Assembly (NCBI GenBank): GCA_018268715.1
Contig: JAFDVZ010000016.1
Span: 186,001-250,000, forward strand
Reading direction: 5' to 3'
DNA length: 64,000 nt
Source of the DNA: Acidobacteriota bacterium
Lineage (GTDB): Bacteria > Acidobacteriota > Terriglobia > Bryobacterales > Bryobacteraceae
Under the pieces are notes generated by a model. It worked only from the letters and a program-made list of their open reading frames with translations. It did no database searches and was not told where the DNA came from. Numbering within the stretch: position 1 is the first letter of the stretch; each line of letters opens with the position of its first letter. The position numbers and the translations under genes were made by a program. Positions 25,455 through 34,442 of the stretch are shown here, one piece after another.

Positions 25455-26225
25455 GACGGCGGCGCCGCATTAGCGCACATGCAGAACTCTTGCGGGCAAA
25501 TCGGGCCGATCTGTGCCGACCCTGCGGAGATGCCTCTTACCATCGCCAGGGGGTTGCCCCGGAAGGCCGCAACGGGCTCGACGTCGGCGCGAATCGCATT
25601 GGCGCGCCTGAAGCGAACTCCGGCTGACAAGCGCGGCCCGGTCGTCGCTGATCGTTCTAACGACGCGCCGAGGGTCTGCCCAGGGGGCCGCAAGGGCCTC
25701 GGCGTCGTCGCGTCGCATTGGCGCACCTGCCGCGCCCCCGGATGGCAGGCCCGGCCGGGCTTCAACGGCCGTGGGGAGAATTTCTCACCACGCGCGATGG
25801 GTTGCCCAGGAGGCGGCAAGGGGCTCGACGTCGGCGTAGCGTCGAATCCGCGCACTTCTAGCGAACTCCGAGTGGCAAGCGCGGGCCGGTCGCCGCTGAT
25901 CGTTCTCCCGACGCGGCCAGGAGGCGGCAAGGGGCTCGGCGGCGTCGAGTCGCATTGGCGCACATGCCGCGTCCCGCGATGGCAGGCGCGGCCGTGCTTC
26001 AACGGCCGTGGGGAGATGTTTCTCACCACGCGAGAGGGTCCGCCCAGGAGGCGGCAAGGGGCTCGGCGTCGGCGTCGCGTCGCATTGGCGCGCCTAAAGC
26101 GAACTTCGGCTGACAAGCGCGGGCCGGTCGTCGCTGACCATGCGGAGATCGTTCTCACCACGCGCGAGGGTCTGCCCAGGAGGCTGCAAAGGGCTCGGCG
26201 GCGTCGAGTCGCGTTGGCGCACCCG
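25455..26225. repeat. Tandem array of about six imperfect ~130-bp repeats
   Basis: No gene is seen between 25323 and 26228. The anchor CGCATTGGCGCAC or a close variant recurs at about 25466, 25595, 25714, 25844, 25951, 26081 and 26210, i.e. at steps of 129, 119, 130, 107, 130 and 129 bp. Each unit also has GCCCAGGAGGCGGCAAGGGG and most have a TTCTCACCACGCG segment. Two variants alternate: one contains a hairpin such as CGGCCGT-GCTTCA-ACGGCCG (near 25988), the other has GAACTTCGGCTGACAAGCGC in that place. The array lies between two convergent genes and runs directly into the 3' end of the metalloprotease gene, whose last codons are part of the repeat. Confidence 0.85.
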
Positions 26226-26228
26226 TTC

Positions 26229-28643
26229 TCACCACTCGCCGATCGGCTGCCCAGGCGGGGCCGCCGCCGGCTGCGGAACCGGGATCGTCTTCGGTTCCTT
26301 ATCGAAGCGGTCGATCCAGGCGACCGAGTAATCGGCCCAAGCCTTCTCGCTGTCCCCGCTCCAGGCATGCTGCGCGATCCATTTCTTCAATTCGTGCAGC
26401 TTGAACCCCGCCATCGCCCGCACCTGCGGACTGTTGCCGTCGCCGGCCGCCAGAGCCATCAGGTGGAACAACACCACCTGGTCCACCGTGCGCCGGATTT
26501 CGGCCTCATAGACGCTCGCGCTCGCCGCCTTCCAGGTGGCGCGCACCAGTTCGTCCATCACCTCGGCCAGCCCCGGCTGCGCGTTGTCGCGCGCGTGATA
26601 CTCCACCAGCCGCGCCGCCCGCTCCGGATTCAGGATCATCCCCACCGTCAGGCCGGCCGCCGTCTCCGCCGCCGACAGCGGATCGAACGTCAGCCCGGTC
26701 CGCGACGGCAGCGATTCGCGCGTACGGTAGTAGCCTTCCGGCACAGGCGGAAAGATCGCCAGCAGCCGTTCGGGAATCGCCAGCGCCTCGGGCTGCAGCG
26801 TCGCGAGCAGCGCCTTCAACGCCTTCCGCTGCTGTTCCGGAGGGACCTTGCGCGTCACCGGCTGCCCGTCGCCACGCAGCGCGTAGGTGTAATACAACCC
26901 GCCGAGCGACTTCGACGCCGCCTCCACCTGATAGCGGTGCGACAGGTAGAGCGGAGCGAGCGTGTCTTCGAGTTGCGACATCGGCTCGCCTTCCTTGATG
27001 TTCTTTTCCGAGAAGTTGGCGAGCGCCTTGGCCCGCACCTGCATCCAGCGGGTCAGCTCCTCCACGGCGTCCGGCCCGTTGTCCCACAGGTGCACCTGCG
27101 GATGGGCGCTGCCGGCCGGCCGCGCGTCCTGGTCGGACAAGAACCACAGACCGCGCTTGATGGCCGCCTGCAGCATACCGTCGAGCGCCGCCCGCTGGTC
27201 GACGCCCGGCGCGAAGTCCTGATAGCCGTACGTGATCGCGATCTTGTCCCATTCGCCGATGCCGCGCCCATACGCCTTCGACAGATCGATCTTGCCGTCG
27301 CGCCCGATCTCCGCCTTGGGATGCGGATAGTCCATCACGGAGGCGTCGCCCTGGGCGCTCGAGATGTAGTTGTGCGCCAGGCCCAACGTGTGCCCCACCT
27401 CGTGCGCGGCCAGTTGGCGGATGCGCGCCAGCACCATCTCGCGCATATCGGGGGGAATCGGCGCGCCCGCTTCGTAGGGCGCAAGCAGCGCCTCGGCGAT
27501 CAGGTAATCCTGCCGCGCGCGCAGGGATCCGAGCGTGACTTTGCCTTTCAGGATCTCCCCGGTTCTCGGATCCGTCACCCCGCCGCCGTAGGACCATCCG
27601 CGCGTCGAACGGTGCACCCATTGAATGATGTTGTAGCGGATGTCCATGGGGTCCATGCCCTCGGGCATCAGCTCCACCTGGAAGGCGTTGCGGTATCCGG
27701 CGGCCTCAAACGCCTGGTTCCACCAGCGTGCGCCTTCGAGCAGCGCCGACCGCAGCGGTTCCGGCGCGCCGCGGTCCAGGTAGTAGACAATCGGCTTCAC
27801 CGGATCGCTGACGGCGGCCGTTGGGTCCTTCTTGGCCAGACGGTGCCGGCTCAGGTAGCGCGTTTGCGGCCGGGTCCCGAGCGGCGCCGTCAGATCCATG
27901 AACTCGATGCCGAAATAGCCGGCCCGAGGGTCGAAGGCGCGCGGCGTGTAGCCCGGTCCCGGCAATCGGATGAAGGAATGATGCTCGCGGACCGTCACGG
28001 CGTCCGCTGCCGGCGTCACCGGCCGAAGGTAGCGTCCGGGAGGGCCTCCGGTCAGCGTGAGCGTCACTTCGACTTCTGTATTGTCCGGAAAGTTCTTCGT
28101 GGCGGGCAGGTAGAAGGCGGTGCGGGAGGGATCCACCTTGTAATTCGATTTGTCCGCCCGTTGCAGCGCGCCGGCGACATTGTGGGCGTCGCGCAGCAGG
28201 AACTGTGTGGCGTCCACCAGCACTCGCCCGTGATCCTCGGCCGCCACTTCGAATCCCCACAGCACGCTTTGCGCGAAGGATTCGGCGACGGCCAGCCGTT
28301 CCGCCGCGTCGCCACTCGTTGAGCGGTAGGAATAATTTGGCGCCACCAGTAATACCTTGGGGCCCGAGCGCTCGAACCGGACGACGTGGCTGGATCCCAA
28401 CTGACCCCGGTCCAGGCCGATGTCGTTCGACCCAATGCCCGCCGGAAGCGACTCTAAATACAGCAAATCTGCATCAAAATGCTCGATTTCGAGCCAGATT
28501 TTGCCCGTTTTTGCATCCCAAAACACGGGCAAAAATCCGTCCAGTTTGCGTAACCCCTGTGTTTTCTTATCGATTTCCCCCTGTGCAAGACCAGTTGTGG
28601 CCGCCAACAGGGCAATTAGGGCACTTCTAATGAATCCCCGCAT
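26229..28643 (-). CDS. Secreted zinc-dependent metalloprotease
   Basis: 804 residues from the ATG at 28643, chosen for the signal peptide MRGFIRSALIALLAATTGLA. After an N-terminal domain common to this large secreted family (LDGFLPVFWDAKTGKIWLEI and a WGFEVAAEDHGRVLVD strand), the catalytic domain holds HEVGHTLGLAHNY, a metzincin-type HExxHxxGxxH zinc site, with SVMDYPHPK downstream as the probable Met-turn. The family occurs in Bacteroidota and Acidobacteriota and is annotated as DUF5117/DUF4953-like. Substrate unknown. The C-terminal codons (PPGQPIGEW) have near-copies in the tandem repeats that follow. Confidence 0.88.
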   Translation of the reverse strand: MRGFIRSALIALLAATTGLAQGEIDKKTQGLRKLDGFLPVFWDAKTGKIWLEIEHFDADLLYLESLPAGIGSNDIGLDRGQLGSSHVVRFERSGPKVLLVAPNYSYRSTSGDAAERLAVAESFAQSVLWGFEVAAEDHGRVLVDATQFLLRDAHNVAGALQRADKSNYKVDPSRTAFYLPATKNFPDNTEVEVTLTLTGGPPGRYLRPVTPAADAVTVREHHSFIRLPGPGYTPRAFDPRAGYFGIEFMDLTAPLGTRPQTRYLSRHRLAKKDPTAAVSDPVKPIVYYLDRGAPEPLRSALLEGARWWNQAFEAAGYRNAFQVELMPEGMDPMDIRYNIIQWVHRSTRGWSYGGGVTDPRTGEILKGKVTLGSLRARQDYLIAEALLAPYEAGAPIPPDMREMVLARIRQLAAHEVGHTLGLAHNYISSAQGDASVMDYPHPKAEIGRDGKIDLSKAYGRGIGEWDKIAITYGYQDFAPGVDQRAALDGMLQAAIKRGLWFLSDQDARPAGSAHPQVHLWDNGPDAVEELTRWMQVRAKALANFSEKNIKEGEPMSQLEDTLAPLYLSHRYQVEAASKSLGGLYYTYALRGDGQPVTRKVPPEQQRKALKALLATLQPEALAIPERLLAIFPPVPEGYYRTRESLPSRTGLTFDPLSAAETAAGLTVGMILNPERAARLVEYHARDNAQPGLAEVMDELVRATWKAASASVYEAEIRRTVDQVVLFHLMALAAGDGNSPQVRAMAGFKLHELKKWIAQHAWSGDSEKAWADYSVAWIDRFDKEPKTIPVPQPAAAPPGQPIGEW

Positions 28644-28713
28644 TGTAAGTCTTAGAGTATAGCCCGGCGGAGGAATTGTTCTTTGGCAGGAGGCGTGCTC
28701 CAATACTCGCAGG

Positions 28714-29526
28714 ATGGATGTATCCCGAGCCGGTGGGATCGACCCCGTCATGCGCCTGGCGCCCGTCGCGCGGCCGGAGCTGGCGGCGGGGGCGCTGAAG
28801 GGGATCCCGGCCGACACCATCGCGGCGCTGCTCGAACGGCTGGCTGTACCGGGGGTGTCGGACCTGATTCTGCACCTGGAGAGCCGGCGGGAGACCGTGG
28901 ATCCCGGGGCGGTGCACGAATTGATCCGGGTGGCGGGCGTGGCGGCTGCCACCGGAGATCTGGAAGTGGTGCGGGCGGCGGTGGCGCGGATCGCCGCGCT
29001 CGATCCCGAGGGGGCTCAAAAGCTCCAAAACGAACCAAAGCTCGAGGCCGTGAGGGCCCACGTGAAGGCGGTTCTCGAACAGGTGGCCGAGGAGGCCCAT
29101 GAACGGGCGGAGAGGCTGCTCGAGGACGCCGAAGCGGGTGTCAGCGCCGCACGTCCGCGGCTGCGTCCGGCGGAGGCGCGGGACGCAGACACCTTACTCA
29201 TGCTGGCGGGACAACTGCTTGAGTCGGGCCGGCAGGCGGATTTCGTCAGGTCGGCGGAGCTGTCGCAGGTGCTGCTGCTGCATTTTCCGGTGGGTGCGCC
29301 GGCGGTGATCGCGATGCAACGGACGACGACCGGCGCCGCTGTCGCCGACGAGACGCCGATCGGGCGATGGTGGCGGCGGGCGCCGGTGCTGATTCTGCTG
29401 GGGGCCTGGCTGGTGGTGGGCGGATTGGCCCTTCTGCTGGCGAGTTCGAAGGCCGCGGCCGGGTTGTGGGGAGCCGGCTTCCTGGCCTTCATCGTCTACT
29501 TCCGGATCCGCAGCCTGCGGATTTGA
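28714..29526 (+). CDS. Membrane-anchored protein of unknown function
   Basis: 270 residues. Residues 1-210 are helical and soluble, rich in Ala, Glu, Arg and Val, with a likely coiled coil around VKAVLEQVAEEAHERAERLL. Near the C-terminus two hydrophobic segments form a hairpin: VLILLGAWLVVGGLALLLAS and LWGAGFLAFIVYF, ending RIRSLRI. There is no signal peptide, so the large domain should be cytoplasmic. I recognise no family. It is divergent from the metalloprotease gene (71 bp between starts) and convergent with the beta-lactamase gene. Its codons are mostly G-ending. Confidence 0.6.
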   Translation: MDVSRAGGIDPVMRLAPVARPELAAGALKGIPADTIAALLERLAVPGVSDLILHLESRRETVDPGAVHELIRVAGVAAATGDLEVVRAAVARIAALDPEGAQKLQNEPKLEAVRAHVKAVLEQVAEEAHERAERLLEDAEAGVSAARPRLRPAEARDADTLLMLAGQLLESGRQADFVRSAELSQVLLLHFPVGAPAVIAMQRTTTGAAVADETPIGRWWRRAPVLILLGAWLVVGGLALLLASSKAAAGLWGAGFLAFIVYFRIRSLRI

Positions 29527-29537
29527 GGCCGGCGCGG

Positions 29538-30374
29538 CTATCGGGACCAGCAGTCCCAGACGGCCTTGGCTATCCTGGCGATGACGCCTTCGCGGATCTG
29601 TTCGGAGGCGCGGGCGTCCGATACGAATACGGCGATGACGATGTGGCGGCCGTTGGGCAACGTGACGAGGCCGATGTCGTTGGTGGCGGGCGTCATTCCG
29701 TCGTGCGTGCCGGACGTGCCTGTCTTGTGGGCGACCACGGTTCCGGGCGGCAGGAGTCCCTTGAGGCGGCGTGGTCCGGTGACGGTCTGGGTCATGTACT
29801 GGAGAAGCAGGGGCTGATTCAGCTTTCGCAGCAGGAGAACGGCGGCGTCGGGCGTCGCGAAGTTGCGGTATTGCCGGTCGCCGCCGGCGGTGTTGATCTC
29901 GTGTTCCGAATTGAGCACGGCGATGTCGCGGACGCCGATTCGGTCGAGGTAACTCATGACGCGAGGCGGGCCGCCCAGCAGCTTCAGCAGGAGATCGCTC
30001 GCCGTGTTGTCGCTTTCGGAAACCGAGTAACGGAGTAACTCAGCGACGGTGAGGGTGACGCCTTTGGGGTGCTTTTCGCGGATGGGGCTGTGGAGGCGGG
30101 GCTCATAGTCCTGGGGCGTGAGGCGGATCTTGCGGTCGAGCGGGAGGCGATCGGCGGCGTCTGCGACGGCCATGGCGATGGGGAGCTTGTAGACGCTCTG
30201 CATGGGGAAATGCTCGGCGCCGCGCAGGGCCACCGACGGGCCTCCCTCAAGGATCGCCGCCGATACGCCGACGCGGCCGTTGGCCTGGCTGGCGATGTGT
30301 TCGAGGCTGGTTTTGAGCGAGTCGGCGGGGCAACTGGCCGCGAGCAGCCAGAGAATCGGTAAGACCATCCCCAT
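29538..30374 (-). CDS. Class A beta-lactamase, subclass A2-like
   Basis: 278 residues with a signal peptide (MVLPILWLLAASCPADS). All class A catalytic motifs are present: the nucleophile in Ser60-Val-Tyr-Lys63, Ser121-Asp-Asn123, a Glu in the omega loop (Glu157, in LNSEHEI) and Lys217-Thr-Gly219. The omega-loop wording SEHEINTAGGDRQYRNFATP resembles PER/CfxA-type enzymes (subclass A2) more than TEM/SHV types. It should hydrolyse beta-lactams in the periplasm; the spectrum cannot be read from the sequence. It is divergent from the helicase gene with about 46 bp between starts, and no regulator of the AmpR or BlaI type is adjacent. Confidence 0.9.
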   Translation of the reverse strand: MGMVLPILWLLAASCPADSLKTSLEHIASQANGRVGVSAAILEGGPSVALRGAEHFPMQSVYKLPIAMAVADAADRLPLDRKIRLTPQDYEPRLHSPIREKHPKGVTLTVAELLRYSVSESDNTASDLLLKLLGGPPRVMSYLDRIGVRDIAVLNSEHEINTAGGDRQYRNFATPDAAVLLLRKLNQPLLLQYMTQTVTGPRRLKGLLPPGTVVAHKTGTSGTHDGMTPATNDIGLVTLPNGRHIVIAVFVSDARASEQIREGVIARIAKAVWDCWSR

Positions 30375-30420
30375 GATGGTAACAGCCGAGTGCTACATTG
30401 AATGCAATGCTGGCGGTTCG

Positions 30421-33375
30421 GTGACTCCGAAAGAACAAAACCTCCTCGAAGTGTTCGATACGGCGCGGCCGTCGAATACGCTTTTCTGTCACCAGGAGTT
30501 TCTCGAAAAGCTCGCCGATCATTCGAATGATCCGATCGGGCGGAGGGCGGCGTTTCTGCTGCAACGGCTGGCGGTGGACGCGCGGCGTTTGCACTATAAG
30601 TCCACCAGCGGGGCGAACCGGGGATGGCGGCGATCGCGGCTGGGGGGAAACGGCGGAAGTCATTTTTATGCGTGGTGGGCGCCTCGCAATGCGCCGCCGC
30701 TTGAAGGCTGCGCCGATTTTCCCGCCGAGGAATCCATCTATCTGCGCGACATACGGCACCATGACGACCATGCTCCGCTGAGTCCACAGGCGTTCGAGGC
30801 GAATTACTTGCCGGTGACGGTGCGGGAGTTGCGGCGGGAGGAGTACGGCCCTTCGCCGTGGACGCCGACGCAGACCAAGTTCGCTTCCGGCCGGCAGGCG
30901 GCGCGGCTGCTGAAGGGGCATCCGGGATCGGGCAAGACGACGGCGCTGTGGCACGCGGCGGATCAAAGCGGCGCCCAGCGGGTGTTGTACGTCACCTACT
31001 CGCGGGATCTGGCGGCGCTGGCGCGTGAATATTTCGACAAGTTCTGTTCATCGCACAAACAATTTCAGGTGGTGACGTTTCCGGACCTGGTGCGGCGACT
31101 GGCCAATCAGGACCTGCCGCCGACCAGCGATCGTGAGTCGATGGCGAAGTTCCAGCGGGAGATTTCGGGATTCTCACGGAACCTGGGGCCGTGGGCGTCC
31201 GCACAGACCGCGCTCTATGACGAGATGCACGCGCACCTGGTGGGGGACGCGCTTCCGGCGGCCATCGGACGGTTCGTCAAATGCGGGCAGCCGAGGGTTC
31301 CGGAACGGGCGTACAAGGAACGCAGAACGCGGTTTCTTGGCGTTGGCGCGACGCAGACGGTGCTGGACGCGGCGGCGCGGCTGGAGCGGGTGGAGCCGAC
31401 GACGCTGGCCGAGCGCTACTTCCCGGAGCTTGGGCTGGCGTGGAGGGCGCTGGAGCGGCTGACGCGGACAGGCGGGGCCGCATCGGCGATGCCGGTTGAG
31501 CTGTTGGGCGTGGATTGCATCGCGGTGGACGAATGCCAGGACCTGACGCCGATGGAGGCGATGGTGCTGGTGGAACTGGCGGCGGCGATGAACGGCGGAC
31601 GCAGCGGGTCGGGGCCGATTCTGCTGGCCGGCGACGAGGCGCAGACGGTGCGTCCGACCGACTTCGAATGGGGCTGGTTGAGCGATCTGCTGCACTATCG
31701 GGTGGGAACGCCCTCCGATTACAAGCTGAGCGCAAACCTGCGGAGTCCCCGGCGGATCGCGGAGCTGGTGAATCGGGTGTGGGACCTGTACGGGCACGTG
31801 CAGAAGCAGGATCGGCCGAGCGGCACGGGGTACGCGCAGATTGAAGACGACGCCACCGATCAGGTGCTGTATTGCGCGGGCGCTCCCGGGGCGGAACTGG
31901 ACAATCTGTTCACCGACCTGGCGGGCCGCGAGGGTTTGGCGCTGATTTCCATGGAAGAGACGGTTCCCCACTACGTTCCCGAGGCGGTGCGGCCGGCGGT
32001 GCTGACGGTGCGCGAGGCCAAGGGGCTGGACTTCCATTCGGTGTGCGTGATCGACGCCGGCCGGCATCTGGAACGGATCCTGCGGGAACAGGAGCGGGTG
32101 CGCGTAGATAGCGATATCGAGGACCTTCGAAAGCGGCTGGCGATCGATCAACTGCGGGTGGCGTTGAGCCGTCCCACCGAGCGTCTGATCTGGCTGGACG
32201 TGAGTCCGAACGAGCCGGTGATCGAGCAGAGCGTGCGGTTCCTGAATCGCGGCGTGCGGGCGAGCGCGGTGGCTTCGGCGGTTCCCGAAGCCCTGCTGAA
32301 GAGCCTGGCGGAGGAGGAACTGGACCTGGAGGAACGGGTGCAACGGTGCCAGGCCGATGCGCGGCAGTATTTGAACGTTCGTCCGGAAATGGCGTGGTCG
32401 CGGGCGCGGCAGGCGGTGACGCTGTTGGGGAATCCCGAGGCTCCGGCGGCGGTGCGGGATGAATCCGTGCGCGAGACGGCGTACATGACGCTGGCCGAGA
32501 TCTGCTTCGCGCTGGCGATTCGCGGGGCTCGAATGCCGGCGGAATTGGGCCGCCCGAATCTGTTTTTCGAGGCGCAGGCGGCGGCGACGTCGGCCAAGAA
32601 AGAGCATCTGGGCTCCATTCTGTACGCGGTGGGGCGGCTGATGCGCAGCGGCCCGAACGAGCGGTTGGATGCGTTGGCGCAGATGGCGGACACGTTCGCG
32701 ATGGGACAGGCGGAACTGGCGCCGTGGGTGTTGACGGAGATCGGCCCGCGGATGACCAAGTGGGTGGACGAGTTGGACGGGGCCGCGTTCAGCGGACACG
32801 ACGCGGCGGTGTTCTATCCGATGATCGCCGGCTTCTATGAAGCGATCGGGATCGACGATCGCGAACAGCGCACGGTGCGTTTGAAACAGCGCACCATCAG
32901 TTTGTTGATGCGCGACAAGCAGTGGCGGCTGGCCCTGATGCTGGTGCGGCAGGATAATCAGCCGAAACTGGAGGCGCAGTGCCACGAAGGGCTGGGCGAC
33001 TTCGGGAGCGCCGCGGATTGCTACCGGCGGGCGGGCGATCTGAAGGAGGCGCTGCGCTGCTATCGGAGCGTGCCGGATTTCGAGTCCTCGCTGGCGCTGG
33101 TGCGGGAGATGAAGGACCATCCGGCGGCGGAAACGCTGGAGTGGCTGGCGCGGATGCGCGCCCTGGCCGAGCAGCGTCCCGAGAAGTTCAACCGGGTGGT
33201 GCTGCCGGCCGAGAAGAAGCTGCTGGAGGAGTTGCTGGAGCGGAGCCTGGGCGCTTCGCGCAAGAAGGCCGCGGCGAAAAAGGCGGCCGCCAAGAAAACC
33301 GCGGGAACAAAACGAGCAATTGCGCCGAAAAAGCGCGCTGTAAAAAGAGTGCCGCCCGGAAACGAGTCATTCTAA
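30421..33375 (+). CDS. Superfamily 1 (UvrD-like) helicase with a helical C-terminal region and basic tail
   Basis: About 984 residues from the GTG at 30421; ATG codons at 30373 and 30376 are also in frame but lie over the beta-lactamase start. Walker A is GHPGSGKT (166-173), Walker B is VDECQD (369-374), and a UvrD-type motif appears in AKGLDFHSVCVIDAG; SRPTERLIWLD follows. Residues before 130 are a separate domain without a recognised motif. Beyond about 640 the protein is alpha-helical with TPR-like units (LGDFGSAADCYRRAGDLKEA). The last 35 residues are a Lys/Ala-rich tail (KKAAAKKAAAKK) like that of histone H1, suggesting nucleic-acid binding. The lipoprotein gene starts 33 bp later. Confidence 0.85.
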   Translation: MTPKEQNLLEVFDTARPSNTLFCHQEFLEKLADHSNDPIGRRAAFLLQRLAVDARRLHYKSTSGANRGWRRSRLGGNGGSHFYAWWAPRNAPPLEGCADFPAEESIYLRDIRHHDDHAPLSPQAFEANYLPVTVRELRREEYGPSPWTPTQTKFASGRQAARLLKGHPGSGKTTALWHAADQSGAQRVLYVTYSRDLAALAREYFDKFCSSHKQFQVVTFPDLVRRLANQDLPPTSDRESMAKFQREISGFSRNLGPWASAQTALYDEMHAHLVGDALPAAIGRFVKCGQPRVPERAYKERRTRFLGVGATQTVLDAAARLERVEPTTLAERYFPELGLAWRALERLTRTGGAASAMPVELLGVDCIAVDECQDLTPMEAMVLVELAAAMNGGRSGSGPILLAGDEAQTVRPTDFEWGWLSDLLHYRVGTPSDYKLSANLRSPRRIAELVNRVWDLYGHVQKQDRPSGTGYAQIEDDATDQVLYCAGAPGAELDNLFTDLAGREGLALISMEETVPHYVPEAVRPAVLTVREAKGLDFHSVCVIDAGRHLERILREQERVRVDSDIEDLRKRLAIDQLRVALSRPTERLIWLDVSPNEPVIEQSVRFLNRGVRASAVASAVPEALLKSLAEEELDLEERVQRCQADARQYLNVRPEMAWSRARQAVTLLGNPEAPAAVRDESVRETAYMTLAEICFALAIRGARMPAELGRPNLFFEAQAAATSAKKEHLGSILYAVGRLMRSGPNERLDALAQMADTFAMGQAELAPWVLTEIGPRMTKWVDELDGAAFSGHDAAVFYPMIAGFYEAIGIDDREQRTVRLKQRTISLLMRDKQWRLALMLVRQDNQPKLEAQCHEGLGDFGSAADCYRRAGDLKEALRCYRSVPDFESSLALVREMKDHPAAETLEWLARMRALAEQRPEKFNRVVLPAEKKLLEELLERSLGASRKKAAAKKAAAKKTAGTKRAIAPKKRAVKRVPPGNESF

Positions 33376-33408
33376 TCCGCGCGTCTCAACTGGGTGAGGA
33401 GACAGCCT

Positions 33409-34017
33409 TTGAAACTGGGATGGATTCCGGCGGGAGCCGTGTGCCTGCTGTGGGGATGTTCGAGCGCGCCGCCTCCGGCCGCGCGGAAGGAAGAACCGGC
33501 GCCGGTGGCGCCGGCCAAGATTACGCAGTTCTACGCCGTGAAGCCGCGCATCGCCAAGGGCGAAACGGCGCAACTGTGCTATGGGGTGGACGGCGCGAAA
33601 CAGGTGGAACTTACACCTAAGGCCGAAGAGGTGTGGCCGGCGATGTCCCGTTGCGTGGACGCCAAGCCGGCTTCCACGACGACGTACACGCTGACGGCGC
33701 GGAATGAAGCCGGCGCCGCGGTGACCAAGACCGCTGTGGTGGAAGTGGGGCCGGCGGGCGCGGGCGCCGGGCAGGCTCGCCTGATTCAGGAAGTGACGGT
33801 GAACCGCCTGGAGGTGGCCGCCGGCGAGGCGGTGTCGATTTGCTATACCGCGCCGGGGGCTTCGAGCGTGAAGGTGACGCCGGGAGAGGGCGCCGGACAG
33901 GCGGCGGCGCGCGGGTGCGTGGTGGATAAGCCCGTCAAGACGACCACCTACGTGGTGTCGGCGGCGGGCGCGGGGGGCGCGACGGACACGGAACGGGTGA
34001 CCGTAAAGGTGCGTTGA
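33409..34017 (+). CDS. Lipoprotein with two Ig-like repeats
   Basis: 202 residues from a TTG start at 33409, preferred over the in-frame GTG at 33394 because AGGAG lies 8 bases ahead of it and it gives a clean lipoprotein signal (MKLGWIPAGAVCLLWGC, lipid-modified Cys17). After a Pro/Ala-rich linker come two similar Ig-like beta-sandwich units, each about 80 residues: one with KGETAQLCYGVDGAKQVELT and TTTYTLTARNEAG, one with AGEAVSICYTAPGASSVKVT and TTTYVVSAAGAGG. Each unit has one Cys pair in equivalent positions. Probably anchored in the outer membrane facing the periplasm. It may be read with the helicase gene. Confidence 0.75.
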   Translation: MKLGWIPAGAVCLLWGCSSAPPPAARKEEPAPVAPAKITQFYAVKPRIAKGETAQLCYGVDGAKQVELTPKAEEVWPAMSRCVDAKPASTTTYTLTARNEAGAAVTKTAVVEVGPAGAGAGQARLIQEVTVNRLEVAAGEAVSICYTAPGASSVKVTPGEGAGQAAARGCVVDKPVKTTTYVVSAAGAGGATDTERVTVKVR

Positions 34018-34082
34018 GGCGAGACGATCGATACGATTGCGCGAGCTGTTGCGCATCTGTAGAATGAACGGACAACTGGGAG

Positions 34083-34442
34083 GTGAGTATTCTTCTCATC
34101 CGCAATGCGCAAATCGCTGTCCTGGACCGGATTGTGCTGGAAAACTGGCTGATTTCGCATATGAAACGGCATTTTCGGCGCCTCTGCCGGACATTGACAG
34201 AGCCCGAATTGGCCGATTTTGTCCGGCATGGGGTCGCTCGGGCCAACCACTACGGCTTCACGGAATCCAAATACGTGGCCAAGTGGTTGAACCTGATGGC
34301 GCTGCTGGGGCGGCGGTTTGACGAAGATCCCGGCTGTTCGTGGATCGCGCCGATTCTGGCCGGAAGCCAGCCGAGCGCGATCAAAATGGAAGACCTGCTG
34401 GACGCCGCGCAACGCCGCGTTTGGGGATCGAGGGCATCGTGA
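34083..34442 (+). CDS. Small helical protein, first gene of the metzincin cluster
   Basis: 119 residues. The GTG at 34083 lies inside a strong GGAGGTGA ribosome site, so an ATT at 34089 with better spacing is a possible non-standard start. The protein is helical (IVLENWLISHMKRHFRRLCR, then LTEPELADFVRHGVARANHY) and ends in a segment that includes FDEDPGCSWIAPIL. Short proteins of this layout occur, as I recall, beside type VI secretion cargo genes of Proteobacteria, where they are thought to be adaptors; the resemblance is by eye and unproven. No signal peptide. It overlaps the next gene by 4 bases (GTGA). Confidence 0.65.
   Translation: MSILLIRNAQIAVLDRIVLENWLISHMKRHFRRLCRTLTEPELADFVRHGVARANHYGFTESKYVAKWLNLMALLGRRFDEDPGCSWIAPILAGSQPSAIKMEDLLDAAQRRVWGSRAS

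Noticed and set aside
25455-26225. CRISPR array
   Set aside because: The repeated units are about 130 bp, imperfect and contiguous, with no short identical repeats separated by unique spacers, and no cas genes are present.
25479-28322. A 947-codon plus-strand reading frame
   Set aside because: It runs through the tandem repeats and then antisense through the metalloprotease gene; the composition is Arg-rich and it lacks any domain, while the minus-strand protein has a signal peptide and a complete zinc site.
30202-30420. N-terminal extension of the helicase to 30202
   Set aside because: This part is antisense to the start of the beta-lactamase gene and reads as Arg/Ser-rich non-domain sequence; the GTG at 30421 begins the plausible protein.
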